A DNA stretch of 64,000 bases from Scylla paramamosain (Eukaryota; Arthropoda; Malacostraca; Decapoda; Portunidae): contig NC_087167.1 in NCBI RefSeq assembly GCF_035594125.1, positions 2,277,501-2,341,500 on the forward strand, given 5' to 3'. The notes under the pieces are model-generated. The model ran no database searches and was not told the origin of the DNA. It saw nothing but the letters and a program-made list of their open reading frames with translations. Each line of letters opens with the position of its first letter. Within the stretch, counting starts at the first letter, position 1. Position numbers and translations under genes: made by a program. Shown in pieces: positions 1 through 60,705 of this stretch.

Positions 1-297
1 GAGAAAAACACTGCAGAAAAGAACATCAAAAGCAAGAAAGACTCAACTATCGCTAGGTTCAGGACAGATTCACATTTACCAGTTTGTACATGGTGTTCAG
101 ACCCCGTCCATCCCTGCCTTCCTCACGGCTTTGCCTCGCCTGGATACCACTTCGCAGCGCCATCCGCCAGATCCTGCCCTTGGTAAATTATAGCCGCGTT
201 TGCCTTGCGTCGACTGAAGCCTTGTTTAGTGTTGTCCTTACCTCTGCTTAGGCGCCTCTTTTTCGCATCAATCACACACTCAAATGATATTACACAT

Positions 298-379
298 GGT
301 AGCGTGGCCGAGCGGTCTAAGGCGCTGGTTTTAGGCACCAGTCTCTTCGGAGGCGTGGGTTCGAATCCCACCGCTGCCA
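298..379 (+). tRNA. tRNA-Leu, anticodon UAG
   Basis: An intact cytosolic tRNA gene for leucine (reads CUA and wobble CUN codons). The acceptor stem 298-304 pairs with 372-378 (one G-U pair), with discriminator A at 379. The anticodon stem is 325-329 with 337-341, around the loop TTTAGGC, which puts UAG at 332-334. The T arm GTGGG/CCCAC encloses TTCGAAT. A long variable arm follows the anticodon stem, as expected of class II tRNAs such as Leu. A and B box promoters are internal and intact, and a TTTT run at 384-387 can stop RNA polymerase III. No intron and no CCA are encoded. No mispaired stem suggests a pseudogene. Confidence 0.97.
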
Positions 380-1380
<1,001 letters not shown>

Positions 1381-1663
1381 ACCATCACCATCCCAACAAT
1401 CTCGCTGATGATGGTGTTGATCCCTTAAGTAATTGCTGAAGCGATAAAAATTCCTGCAAATAAGACTTGCGTGTCGTATTGTGAAATGCGACGCCGGCTT
1501 GTGGAAGTTTGCAAAATGAAAATCTACATGTGGGAAATTTTGCGGAACTTGGAGTCTATGAGATGGCTTTCCTGCCCGCCAACATTAAAGGAATTCTTCC
1601 GTAAATATTTATCGTTGGATATTAAAATCATCTTGGTTTATTCAGAGAAGGAAAGGTTTGAAG

Positions 1664-1844
<181 letters not shown>

Positions 1845-2219
1845 ACCTTACATTTATTGAAAAGAATCAATTGGTTTATTTTTACAAGAAATCACGCACT
1901 GTCACAAATACTCACGGGACTGTAAAACTCATTTCATGCAACATTTCCTTCCTGATGGGAACCTAATAATGACTTGCGCTAACCTTGCCAGACAATGATA
2001 ATGAAATATAATGCACTGGTGTAGATTCCTGATAAATTTGCTAAGTTCTGTAGATTTTTCTTTTCAGTATGTAATGGTATAAACAAACTGGGACATTGTA
2101 AGGTGTGGGTAAAGAGATCCCGTCGAGTTAGGAGAGATGATACGCATTGCTATTCGTTATGTTTTTTTTTTTTTTTATGTTGAAGAGATATTTTTTAGAC
2201 TTGAATGTTTGTATAGAGA

Positions 2220-2221
<2 letters not shown>

Positions 2222-2252
<31 letters not shown>
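2222..2252. repeat. (GT)n microsatellite
   Basis: About 15 perfect GT units. Confidence 0.97.
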
Positions 2253-2256
<4 letters not shown>

Positions 2257-2744
2257 GGCTCATGTAGCTTAAAATATCTTAGTTGGTTTTACAAAATTGG
2301 ATTGACGTTAGGAAAGGAAGATAGATTACTTCAGAATTCTTGATTTAAGAGAAATGTGTGTATCTTTCATATTTGTGTTTCAGTGCTTGTTTTTCTTCCC
2401 TCTCACAATGAATAATCGTATAGTAATTACTAAAATTTATTACAAGTATGAACATAATAATGAGCAGGTATAAATTTACAAATGTTCTAGAATTATTATA
2501 GTGTTACTGTTTCTTAGAGAGAGAATGACACACAAGAGACTACTAATTACGTTCGACCTTCAATAAGTTTAGCTCACATTCTCGGAAGCAAGAATCTCAA
2601 TGTGAAAGACTCTCACAATAGTACAAATTAATAACATTTGCGTTTGCCTTGTTAAAATGATTTATTGTACCCCCAACACTGCTAATTATGCTCAGTTAAT
2701 GACGTGAGCTCCAATAAATTGCAGTCAGTTGCTTCCAGTTGTCA

Positions 2745-2912
2745 ACAGATTCTCCATTAGAAGAGACGTGGGGTTTCAAGACACTTCTCTTCCTATTTTG
2801 GGTGATCCTTTTGGACCTTTTTCTTTAGGGAGTGGAACACCTCAGTGGGTCTTCTTCTGTAAGTATTTGTAGCCCTTGATCAGTGCCCTTCTTACTTTAA
2901 AAAAAAAAAAAA
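2745..2912 (+). mobile_element. 3' tail of a non-LTR retrotransposon with poly(A)
   Basis: The segment carries degraded protein-terminal sequence (a frame around GTGGGGTTTCAAGACACTT). A 3' untranslated part containing GGGAGTGGAACACCTCAGTGGG and an A tract at about 2898-2912 follow. I recognise this as the 3' end of a LINE family common in decapod sequence; the piece at 40629-40850 has the same layout. It is a 5'-truncated dead copy. Family assignment is from memory of similar sequences. Confidence 0.5.
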
Positions 2913-3275
2913 GTGCTGAGAGTAAAAATCTGTCAGGCGCGTTTAAGGTTGTGATTTAATATCTTTTCTCTATTAATGATGTACAACCCTTGTTTATTTA
3001 CCACTACAGTCATGAAAGCATCCTTGAAAATTACAACACACGTATATTACGGCCTGTTAAGTGTAAGGGATAGGACGACAAGAGGTTTAGGAATAGACAT
3101 TATAGTATGTGATACCTTTACCCAAAAGACATGACGCTTTTGTTTCTTTTGCTGATTATTCTGTTTATACTTACTACGCGGCCGTTTTTCTGTCCATAAG
3201 TCGTTGTAAATGGTCGTACTGTTGCAGCTCTTTCATTGATGGTACTAGAAAGACACCTCAAGAATCCATGGAAAG

Positions 3276-3405
<130 letters not shown>

Positions 3406-3824
3406 ACATTGGTCTCTGTACAGACGCTAGTTATATACACGCACGAGCAATTATCTCAGCAAGGGTAAGGACGAAGGAAAATTCTCAATTGACTCACCTT
3501 TTCAGAGTTTGCCGGAAAGGAAGAAGACAACCTGGAATTAATTTTGACAAGTAGAGCTCTTCTGAATGTGAAGAAGCCCACTTTTAAACATTATCTACCA
3601 GATGATATTGAGGAAATAATATGGCTGAAGATGTTACGAGAAACTGAGAAAACGCGACAACAGTGCTTCATGTGGCTTCATATAACGACAAGGGGTGAGG
3701 TCAAGTGGTATTCTTATCCTCCTTGTTAGAAGAGCATGCCGTGTTGTTGTGAAGTTTGCGATGCATACTGTATCAATCATACACACGGTGATGAATTTCA
3801 ACCTTGTATTCTGCTCCCTCTCCT

Positions 3825-4027
<203 letters not shown>

Positions 4028-4364
4028 CAAGAAGGGTGGTAAATGAGTGGCGAGGAGTTGCATTGGCTTCCCTTTGGTTCGGGTTCTGTTGTTCAGATCC
4101 TTAGTATTTTCCATTCAGGTTGATAAATATTCAGACCTCGCCATAAATATTCCTCCGTTATAGCGTGGACTGGCAATTTATTATCATTGAGCATATAATG
4201 AAAAATAATTTGTTTCATATAGCAGGAAAGGTAATTAAAAAGCTCGTGTAATATGCCTTCATAAATTCAAGTAAACATCATACAAATTTCACCTGAATAT
4301 TTTAATGTGGCCATTTATATACAAACACCGAATAGTAGTGGGAGAGAGCTACAGGATGGTGGCG

Positions 4365-4850
4365 GCGCGCGTGTGTGTGCGCCGCGGTAGGGCAGCACCG
4401 TGGCACCCTTGCCTCGTGGAAGACTGACACAGGTGGAGGTTAGGTGGGCGCTGAGGGAAGGGGCCCTCGAACCCGCGTTGCTGCTCTAGAGGCCGCCAAA
4501 AGCCACTAAAACACAGATGAATGTCGACTTTAAACACTCGAGATAGCCAAGACGCCACCAAGGAGCCGCTTTCCTCACCGCCCTGGGGCGCGCCGCCACC
4601 TCAGTACAAGCAGCGGCAGCCTGTCCTCCTCGTACCTGGCTTGGCTCAACCCGCTGCTCCTCAATGGACGTCCTCTGTATGCGATAATGGAGGCAATAAA
4701 GGAAGTGTATCTGAAGAATGTCATACGTCGCCGCACTTCCAACATGTACTGCACATTGAAAGCCTGTGTCTCGCGTCAGCCAGCGGGCGTCATGTCATTG
4801 CCGACCTGTCGTGCCGCACTCTGTCCATTCATCACTGACACGTGTGCGCG
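4365..4850. other. GC-rich segment with unassigned open frames
   Basis: A locally GC- and CpG-rich block in AT-rich surroundings. It holds a 105-codon plus-strand frame (4521-4838, ATG start) and an overlapping frame from about 4687. Neither resembles a protein family I know, and neither has an obvious splice or promoter context. It could be an exon or promoter of a neighbouring gene, or conserved non-coding DNA. Confidence 0.25.
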
Positions 4851-5033
4851 GCGTAGCTTTTTTTTTAAGCTTTATAAGTTACACATTGTTGCTTTGACTT
4901 TCTTACTTTACAAGAAAGGGTCACAGTGTATACAAAAAATGCACAGCCTGTATTGAGGATGAACACACACATATTAAATACACCAAATAAAAGCGTAAGT
5001 AAACAAATGTCTCGAACGTTTTCCAAAAATAAG

Positions 5034-5039
5034 GTGTGT

Positions 5040-5119
<80 letters not shown>
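5034..5119. repeat. (GT)n microsatellite
   Basis: GT run with one TC interruption near 5043. Confidence 0.97.
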
Positions 5120-6424
<1,305 letters not shown>

Positions 6425-6469
6425 TGTATGTTTACACTTTTATGGTATTCTATTCATTTTATTATTTTG

Positions 6470-6483
6470 TTTATTTATTTATT
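6470..6483 (-). promoter_or_regulatory. candidate poly(A) signal cluster for the FAM20 gene
   Basis: Three overlapping TTTATT hexamers (AATAAA on the minus strand) lie about 560 bases beyond the kinase stop codon, in the correct orientation. The hexamer is common in AT-rich DNA, so this is positional inference only. Confidence 0.3.
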
Positions 6484-7040
6484 TGCTCACTTATCTGTTG
6501 TCAGCACACTAGTGAATACAGTCCCAAGAATCAGTCCAGTGGTTGGATGTAACGGTTCTTTTTCCATTAGTATATTTTCTTCCATTACGCATCATCACGG
6601 AGTTAGTCCACTCCACGTCCTGGCCCTTGACTGTCATGATTACGGTGTGTATGACATGAAGCGGCACTCATATGTTTGGATTTCATGCTTTCCAGTTCAC
6701 ATAGTTTTTTTCTTCTTTAACAAGCAATCTAAGAATTTTGTACGGTTAAAGAATCCTCAGCATCAAGATTTACATCGTAGTATCACACGTTGACCTGCGG
6801 ACAAATTGCGTTCACATGGGTGCGATGTGTTCTGCCCACTCGCTGTCTCATCGATTTACTCAGTCTCATTCAGATTCGAATAATTGAAATCACGTCTGCC
6901 TTATCCGCATCGTGCGCTTGATCTTCGTGAGGTACATAGACTACACTGTGATACGGATTTTATAGAAAGCAGAAGCAGACTTAGCAGATTTTTTTCATTA
7001 TTATTATCCAAGTTCGCGAGTGTTTGTCAGTGTATCGCAT

Positions 7041-50748
<43,708 letters not shown>

Positions 50749-51169
50749 CTGAGAAAAAAGAAAAAAAAAACAGTATTAATTACGAATGAAGAAGTGCTAT
50801 TAACTGTTTACTTTTCATTTATCTTTTTTTTTTTTTTATTGTGGGCTTTATTCCAGTTGTAAAGGGTTTAATGTAGTATACGTTGCATGTTCTCAATGGC
50901 GCTTGTTTGGTACAGCAGAATGCACGAAGCAAGAATCCGATTTGATCATTGGACAACAGACTTCAAGCGTGCAGCTTTCCTGTCCGGTTCTCTGTGATCT
51001 TCCCAGGCTTAACTCGGGGCAGCTCACCGGGATGATGTGTTGCTGGAGAGGGACTCGCAAAGAAAACGAGTGTAATCCAATTGTAAGGAAAATCCCGGAA
51101 TAGCAACACGCTGTCCAACCGGTGTCTCTCTCCTGAATTCTATTTATCTGCTTTTATCCTCTGTTTTAC
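50749..51169 (-). other. presumed FAM20 intron (421 bases)
   Basis: Lies between the first recognised exon and the candidate stem exon. AT-rich, nothing else seen. Confidence 0.4.
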
Positions 51170-51285
51170 GGGACACTGTATGTATTATTGCTTGAAACAC
51201 TGGTTAACGAGGCAGCAAGCAACACTGAAGGTGGAGTTCCATGCACCATATGAATGTTTCTGTTCTGCATTTCCTCATCTGTCTG
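51170..51285 (-). CDS. candidate upstream FAM20 exon (N-terminal stem)
   Basis: An open minus-strand frame follows a long T-rich tract with a TTCTGGCAG acceptor. It encodes 38 residues (QTDEEMQNRNIHMVHGTPPS and a Ser/Thr/Asn-rich end, SVSSNNTYSV) and stops with two carried bases before CC|GTAAAA. Those two bases plus the A at 50748 complete a Pro codon and continue in frame into ENATLWDNF. The stem of FAM20 proteins is poorly conserved, so only phase, strand, spacing and composition support it. The donor is weak. Confidence 0.42.
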
Positions 51286-52682
<1,397 letters not shown>

Positions 52683-53091
52683 CGACAAGAGATTGAAAGA
52701 TTGAAGGAATATACAGATGGGTCAGGAGTTGCGGGAGAGCCAAACTTGCGTCGATCAGGTGGCTACGCAACTCCTCTGAAAATCATGTACTTTTGCCATG
52801 GACAAGTTTGTTTTCGCCTTATTCCCCTCCGATGGCGCACCTACCACCCTTTCCTTAGTGCCATTATTGTGCTGCGTATATATCATTGCATTCCATTTCT
52901 TTTGGCTTTTTTTGCTTCTGTTTTCTGGCTGCAGTTATTGTCAGAGTGCAGGTATTACTGGTGTTTGTCCTGGCAAGACCACGCCGCTCTCAGCTGCACC
53001 TCGTGTTTGTGTCGTCAGATGTTATCAGTTTCCGTAAATGGCTGTTAAGATCTGGTGTTCCGTTGATGTTACTCCAGTTGTTTTGTTCTTA

Positions 53092-53202
<111 letters not shown>

Positions 53203-53540
53203 ACAGAAGAAAAGTCTCCATAATTACAGGCTGATTACCTTAATGCCAGTGGTTGGCAAAATTCTCCAAGACGAAATTAGAGACAAGATCGTTAATCATT
53301 CCGGATACTGCTGCTTAATAACAAACTTATAGCTTAAAAGTATACGAAGCCCCTCCCGCTTGTCAGATTCATTAAGAGTTTACAAGGACCGTATTTTTAG
53401 TCTCTCAATGACGTTGATGGAATAGTAGTATAGACACATACTTGTGAGAAAATGTTTTCAAATTTGCATAAGTCAGATTTATTACATTGAATTTATTGAG
53501 TCTTGACGAAGGAACAATAAGATCAAATTTTGGCAACTAG

Positions 53541-53632
53541 GTTTACGAGACAGTGCTGCCTCTCCCGCCGATAAAGCCAGGATCGAGCTTGCAACCTTTA
53601 GGACGCGAGACGAGTAGCGTGTCACACAGCCA
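53541..53632 (-). mobile_element. decayed tRNA-derived SINE head
   Basis: The minus strand reads GTGGCTGTGTGACACGC (A-box-like), CTCGTCTCGCGTCC (anticodon-arm-like), then GGTTGCAAGCTCGATCCTGGC, a CpG-decayed B box region (compare GCGGGTTCGATCCCGGC). The cloverleaf does not close, so it is not a functional tRNA. Confidence 0.5.
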
Positions 53633-53722
53633 CATAATTGTTACATAAATCAACCATTTCACTGCTATGAACACCATTTCTTGACATTCAGAGCACTAGA
53701 AAATATTTATAAGGACACACGC

Positions 53723-53726
<4 letters not shown>

Positions 53727-53818
<92 letters not shown>
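53727..53818. repeat. (GA)n microsatellite
   Basis: Uninterrupted. Confidence 0.98.
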
Positions 53819-53821
<3 letters not shown>

Positions 53822-54154
53822 AGATTTATTTTTCTATGTTACATGGTACTTAGAGATTGCAGTAAAGAAAAATGTTTAAAAGTTATAGGTGATTAAGGGA
53901 AATATTTTCTATTAGTGAAAGGGTTACAATTTAGACATTAAGTAACATCAAGAAACTAGTCAAAGGAACAGGTAGAGAACGGACGCTGTTTACTGGAGGC
54001 ATGTCACATAGTGCTGTTCTTCCATTGCTCTCGTTCCCAGCCTGGATTAGCGGTGTCAGGGCTCCGATTAATTTCATTGCTAAATTTGTCGACACGAGGA
54101 ATACTTAGGCGCGATTATCTCAGAAAGTCAATGGGAAAAAACCTGTTTCTATGA

Positions 54155-56048
<1,894 letters not shown>

Positions 56049-56050
<2 letters not shown>

Positions 56051-57165
56051 CGCGTGCACATGATTGCATGTCCGTGTTTCATCTTGGTCAGTCGAGTTAT
56101 TCTGTATCCATTGAGTGTGCAGAGGAGGAGGATGCCACCAGTTATCGTTGAGCCCCATTCCTGTCTGGCCGCAGCACTTTCATCCCCATCACCCGCACTC
56201 CATCGCGGCGCCTCTAAGGGTGCGCATAGATCTGCCTGCCGAGGGTCGTCCGAATCCGCGGTTCATAAAATCAGAATTAACTGATACTGAATCGGATATT
56301 CATTCGTTAGCTTGATCATTTATTTATTTCAACGGATTTCAATAAAGCTCTCCCTACATACCATTGTTGCAAAACGGGATGTATCTGTATTTGCTGGGGG
56401 ATCATATAACATTATTTGATTCCAATACCTGAAAATTTCTTGTACAATCAGGCACTCGTGTGAGCTTGTATGAAAGGTTTCACGGCACCGCACGCCAGAC
56501 GCAGACCTTCATGCTCGGTCAGGGGTCATAACGTTGTAAATTTGATCAGATAACCATCCAATTTGTTTTAGGTGAAGGAGAACGGCAGTTGTGAGGCAGA
56601 GATGAAGGTGGGACGCAGAGGCGGTGGAACAGTGCTAGGCCGAGTTTGCTCAGCGGAAAAGTGGCGAGGGTTGTAGCCAGGCAGATTGCGTTGAGGGAAG
56701 GTGGCAGGGGACGAGTGCCGCGGTGGGGAAGAAACGGAATGCGAGGAAGAGGTTGAAGGAAAGGATGCGTGGAAAGAATCAGACCTGGAAAAGGTTAGGA
56801 AAAAAGTGGAAGAGAAAGAGGTTAAAAATGTGCTGAAAACATTTGGAGTTAGGATAGAGAGCATCGTGAGGTAAACTGTATGAGAGAGTTAACGTTCCTT
56901 TGTGGACAGAAGGGAAAAGGTTGTATGAAGTAATCCCTCGAGAGGATGAAAAATAAAGGTGAGGCCGTGTTGGTGGCAGTGACGGTGGTGGTGGTGGTGG
57001 TTACATATCTCACACCCATAAAGTGAGAGACACAAAGCCGTGGCTGTCTTGTGTAAGCCCTGCATCCACCGCCACCAGATTTACCTCTACCTCACCCACC
57101 GCCACCACCTCCATCATTGCTATCGGCAGTCCCCAGCACTGAGAAAGAGCAACAACAACAACACC

Positions 57166-57168
<3 letters not shown>
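56049..57168. other. purine-rich stretch with an unassigned open frame
   Basis: A TTTGTTTTAG acceptor-like site at about 56570 is followed by two plus-strand open stretches. The second (about 56697-56876, no ATG) encodes a charged helical sequence (ESDLEKVRKKVEEKEVKNVL). A/G-rich composition could explain it. Confidence 0.2.

Positions 57169-57215
<47 letters not shown>
57169..57215. repeat. (CA)n microsatellite
   Basis: Uninterrupted. Confidence 0.97.
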
Positions 57216-57218
<3 letters not shown>

Positions 57219-58377
57219 ATCAAGACTTTTAGCTACAAGGTGTCGTCAGGTGTTGGCAACTGGAACAACATAAAAGCAATAGCAACAACGAGGTACTGAT
57301 TGAAAATTGGTTGAAGGAAGAGGGAAAAAATCATCTTTCTAAACCTACAGGTGCAGTTTTGCAACATTTCTTCCCGGTGACACTCTACCTCCTTTAACGA
57401 ACACTGACGACGACGAGTCACGTAGGCGGAAGCACGAGGCGGCACTGGCGATCGGCAGGAACTGGAAAAGTTTTGTGTGATTTGCGAAGAAAAAACCACC
57501 AAGGCAGACTCTGGGGACTACCAATGAAGGGTTCAAGCTGTACTTATCTTTTCTCCTCTACTTTATTTTTCGTGGTTGACATGAAAACATGCAGATTCTC
57601 AAGAGACATAGCTGCCTGTGTCAGCGATGTGAATGAAGGTTGAACCGCGTCGAGATACAGTCACATGTGTCACGCGTGTTCAAGAGTTTTACGAAAACAT
57701 TTAACCCTCTGACTGCTAATGACAGCATGACACTTCTTGTTTGAGTAATGATACATATTTTTTACTGGGAATAAAACTAAAGGCACTCAAGGATTTGGAG
57801 TACTCGATCATTCAACTTGCTTTTAGTGATAGCATTCAAAACTGTAAACTTACTTCACACTATTCCATTCAATTTAAGAAATAATGTCAGTGAACATTGT
57901 TGATTACGTTACCGTCGTGAATGCAGATTTTTAGCCTCTAAATGTCTTAAGTGTTCTTGCCTATTCATTTGATTCTCCTAAACTTTTCCGGTGTAACTCA
58001 CTTTCATCAAAAACATTTCCGATACCAAGTCATCTTACGCACTCCCCCATTAAAGCTGTGTCCAATATCACCAGTCCTTACCGCTGACACCCCTCCGTCC
58101 CTCGCCAAAACTACAAATTTTGGTACCTTAGAACCGGTTCTGAGATGAAAAACAAAGTCAATGTGGTAAGTGCAATGGAGCGTGTAACCTTATAGGAAAA
58201 ACGATGTATCTACTCGTATATGTAAGTTAGTCAGTGGCAGGTGGAGGTGGCGGGGGCTCCGGCTGTGTGGTTTCAATGGTGTGGCCTGAGAGGGAGGGAA
58301 GAGGCTGCGTATGAAAGGTGGGGAAGAGGAGGTGAAATATTTAAGAGGAGTGGAAGAAAGACGTGAACGGAAATGTC

Positions 58378-58379
<2 letters not shown>
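57216..58379. other. no gene recognised
   Basis: No supported feature. Confidence 0.5.

Positions 58380-58461
<82 letters not shown>
58380..58461. repeat. (GA)n microsatellite
   Basis: Uninterrupted. Confidence 0.98.
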
Positions 58462-58467
<6 letters not shown>

Positions 58468-59534
58468 GTGGCTATTACTAAAAGGAAGATACACGGCTGT
58501 ATTATAGAGAAGAATATCACAACTATATATTATCCGTGATATTCTTGAGTCCAAAATAAATGCACTGCTCAGAAAAAAAAATATATATATGTTTAAAAAA
58601 AATATCACCGACATCGATCAGCGTAGTGAAGACATGTCAAGACTCCATCCCGGGACTTGTGTTATCGTGTCTGGGAGCCGTAAAGCACAGGCCGGGGAGG
58701 GATTCGTCGTACAACACTCCACCCTAAGTGCAAGGAATAACACCCGCATGCAGACTGAACCAAGGAGAGATTCACGTCGATATGACCTGCTAGGATTTAT
58801 GTACTGCTTCCGAGAGGTTTTGTGCTACTTTGTCCCCTCGCGCCACGCTTGAAAAGGAAGACATCGCCACACGACAAGGAAAGATATAATCAGAGATCGT
58901 TCTTCCCAGTCCAGTATCCTCCTGCTCAGAAACATGAATGGTTCACACACTTGGTACACATCTCTGGTGGGCAAGACCTTCCATTGCTTAGTAACCGTGT
59001 GTTTCTTCACTGGTGATGATCAGATGAAGCAATAAGGGACGAAAAACAAGTAAACCTCGCGCTAATATGTGCCGAGGGTCCATGAGAGAAAGTGGTGGTG
59101 GTGGTGGCTGTGGTCATGCATATTTTGTTTTTCTTGAAAAAAGTATTGATCACCCGTCTCGCCAAGCTCGCCAGGGTGCGAAATTGTATTCCACGAAAGG
59201 CACCCAACGGCCACAGGAAGGAAACCACTCTCTGCCAACACCTTTGTCTTCAGAACATTGCAGTGTTGTGCCTCAGTGTAGGAATTACAGGGAATATACT
59301 TGGCTCTTTACACGTGTCACAACGGGCGACAGGCAGACAGTGTGCTGTGGTTGTTGTATTATTCTTACCTGAACCTTTCAAATGTTAAAGGTAAAACTTA
59401 CATAGAGACAAAGGAAGCGTAACATATCCTCCCTCCCCACTTTTAATGTCTGTTTGTCTTTCTTTTTTTTCTTTCGGTCTGTATTTATGCTGTCTGTCTG
59501 TCTGTCTGTCGGTTTGTTAATCAATCTGTCTGCC
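58462..59534. other. no gene recognised
   Basis: Short frames on both strands, none with family resemblance. Confidence 0.45.
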
Positions 59535-59791
<257 letters not shown>

Positions 59792-60068
59792 TAAAAGCCA
59801 CATTGGGTGTACACGTGTCTCCACTTCCAGCCTGCCGCCACTCGCCGCTTGACGCCCACATCCCAAAGTTTGCCAATAACAAACCAGAAACTCACGCTAT
59901 ACAAACATTTTACTTGGGAGGGAAGTGAAATGCGTATCCCGTCACTTGAGTGGTAATGTAACTTTAAAATGTAAATAATTCTAGTGAGTGTGAAGTATAA
60001 ACATATATATTGACTTCAAAAATATTTCATCTGGGAGCCTTTTACTTGACCTTGGAAGTCTCGCATTA

Positions 60069-60240
60069 GAGCATAAAAAACTTAAAAGCATAAGAAAATA
60101 AGAAAATAATTGAAAGCTGAAAGGAACCATCAAACCTACACCGTGGCACTGTCTAAAACATACCTATTTCCACCTGTGTTCTGTGTAGGTCGCTAGTCTT
60201 CAGGTAATAGGTACATAGACCAGCTCAGAATTACGTACCA
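60069..60240 (+). mobile_element. fragment of a dispersed decapod repeat
   Basis: The order AGCATAAGAAAATAAG, GAAAGCTG, CCTACACCGTGGCA, AAAACATACCTATTTCCACCTG parallels the segment at 21946-22045. Diverged and without coding capacity. Confidence 0.5.
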
Positions 60241-60566
60241 TTTGAAAGTTCTCTGTCACGAGGTAGTTATTATCGCTGTCCAAGGGAATACATCAATATG
60301 CAATACGACCGTTAAGTAAAGGGGTGCATTTATTCTTCCGCAAGTGATGACCGCGGTGCCTCGCCAGACGGGCCGCGACGCTGTAGCCGGAATACAAAAT
60401 ACAGGAAGCCTTGCATGTCCCATGCCTGGAGTGCCATATTTTGGTAAAACTTTTGTACCGACTAACGTAAATCCTGAGTCTGAAGTGTCCCCTCCTCTCC
60501 ATCATGCCGCTACACAACTCACCCCTCCGTCACCAAACGAAAAGTCCCTACCCCCTCCCACCATCC

Positions 60567-60571
<5 letters not shown>

Positions 60572-60605
<34 letters not shown>

Positions 60606-60657
60606 CTCTCATCTCTCCGTCTCTCTCTCTCTCTCTCTCCCTCTCTCTCTCTCACTC

Positions 60658-60702
<45 letters not shown>
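60572..60702. repeat. imperfect (CT)n microsatellite
   Basis: CT run with CCT, CAT, CG and CAC interruptions, clearly older than the pure arrays. Confidence 0.95.

Positions 60703-60705
<3 letters not shown>

Noticed and set aside
4455..4520. Minus-strand GGGTTCGAGGGCC resembling a tRNA B box
   Set aside because: No matching A box at the right distance, no cloverleaf, and no SINE-like body.
56568..56864. Minus-strand frame with a hydrophobic start and Ser/Pro-rich tail, considered as the missing FAM20 signal-anchor exon
   Set aside because: No donor at phase 0 precedes its stop, and the hydrophobic part is Ser/Thr/Phe-rich rather than a clean membrane segment.
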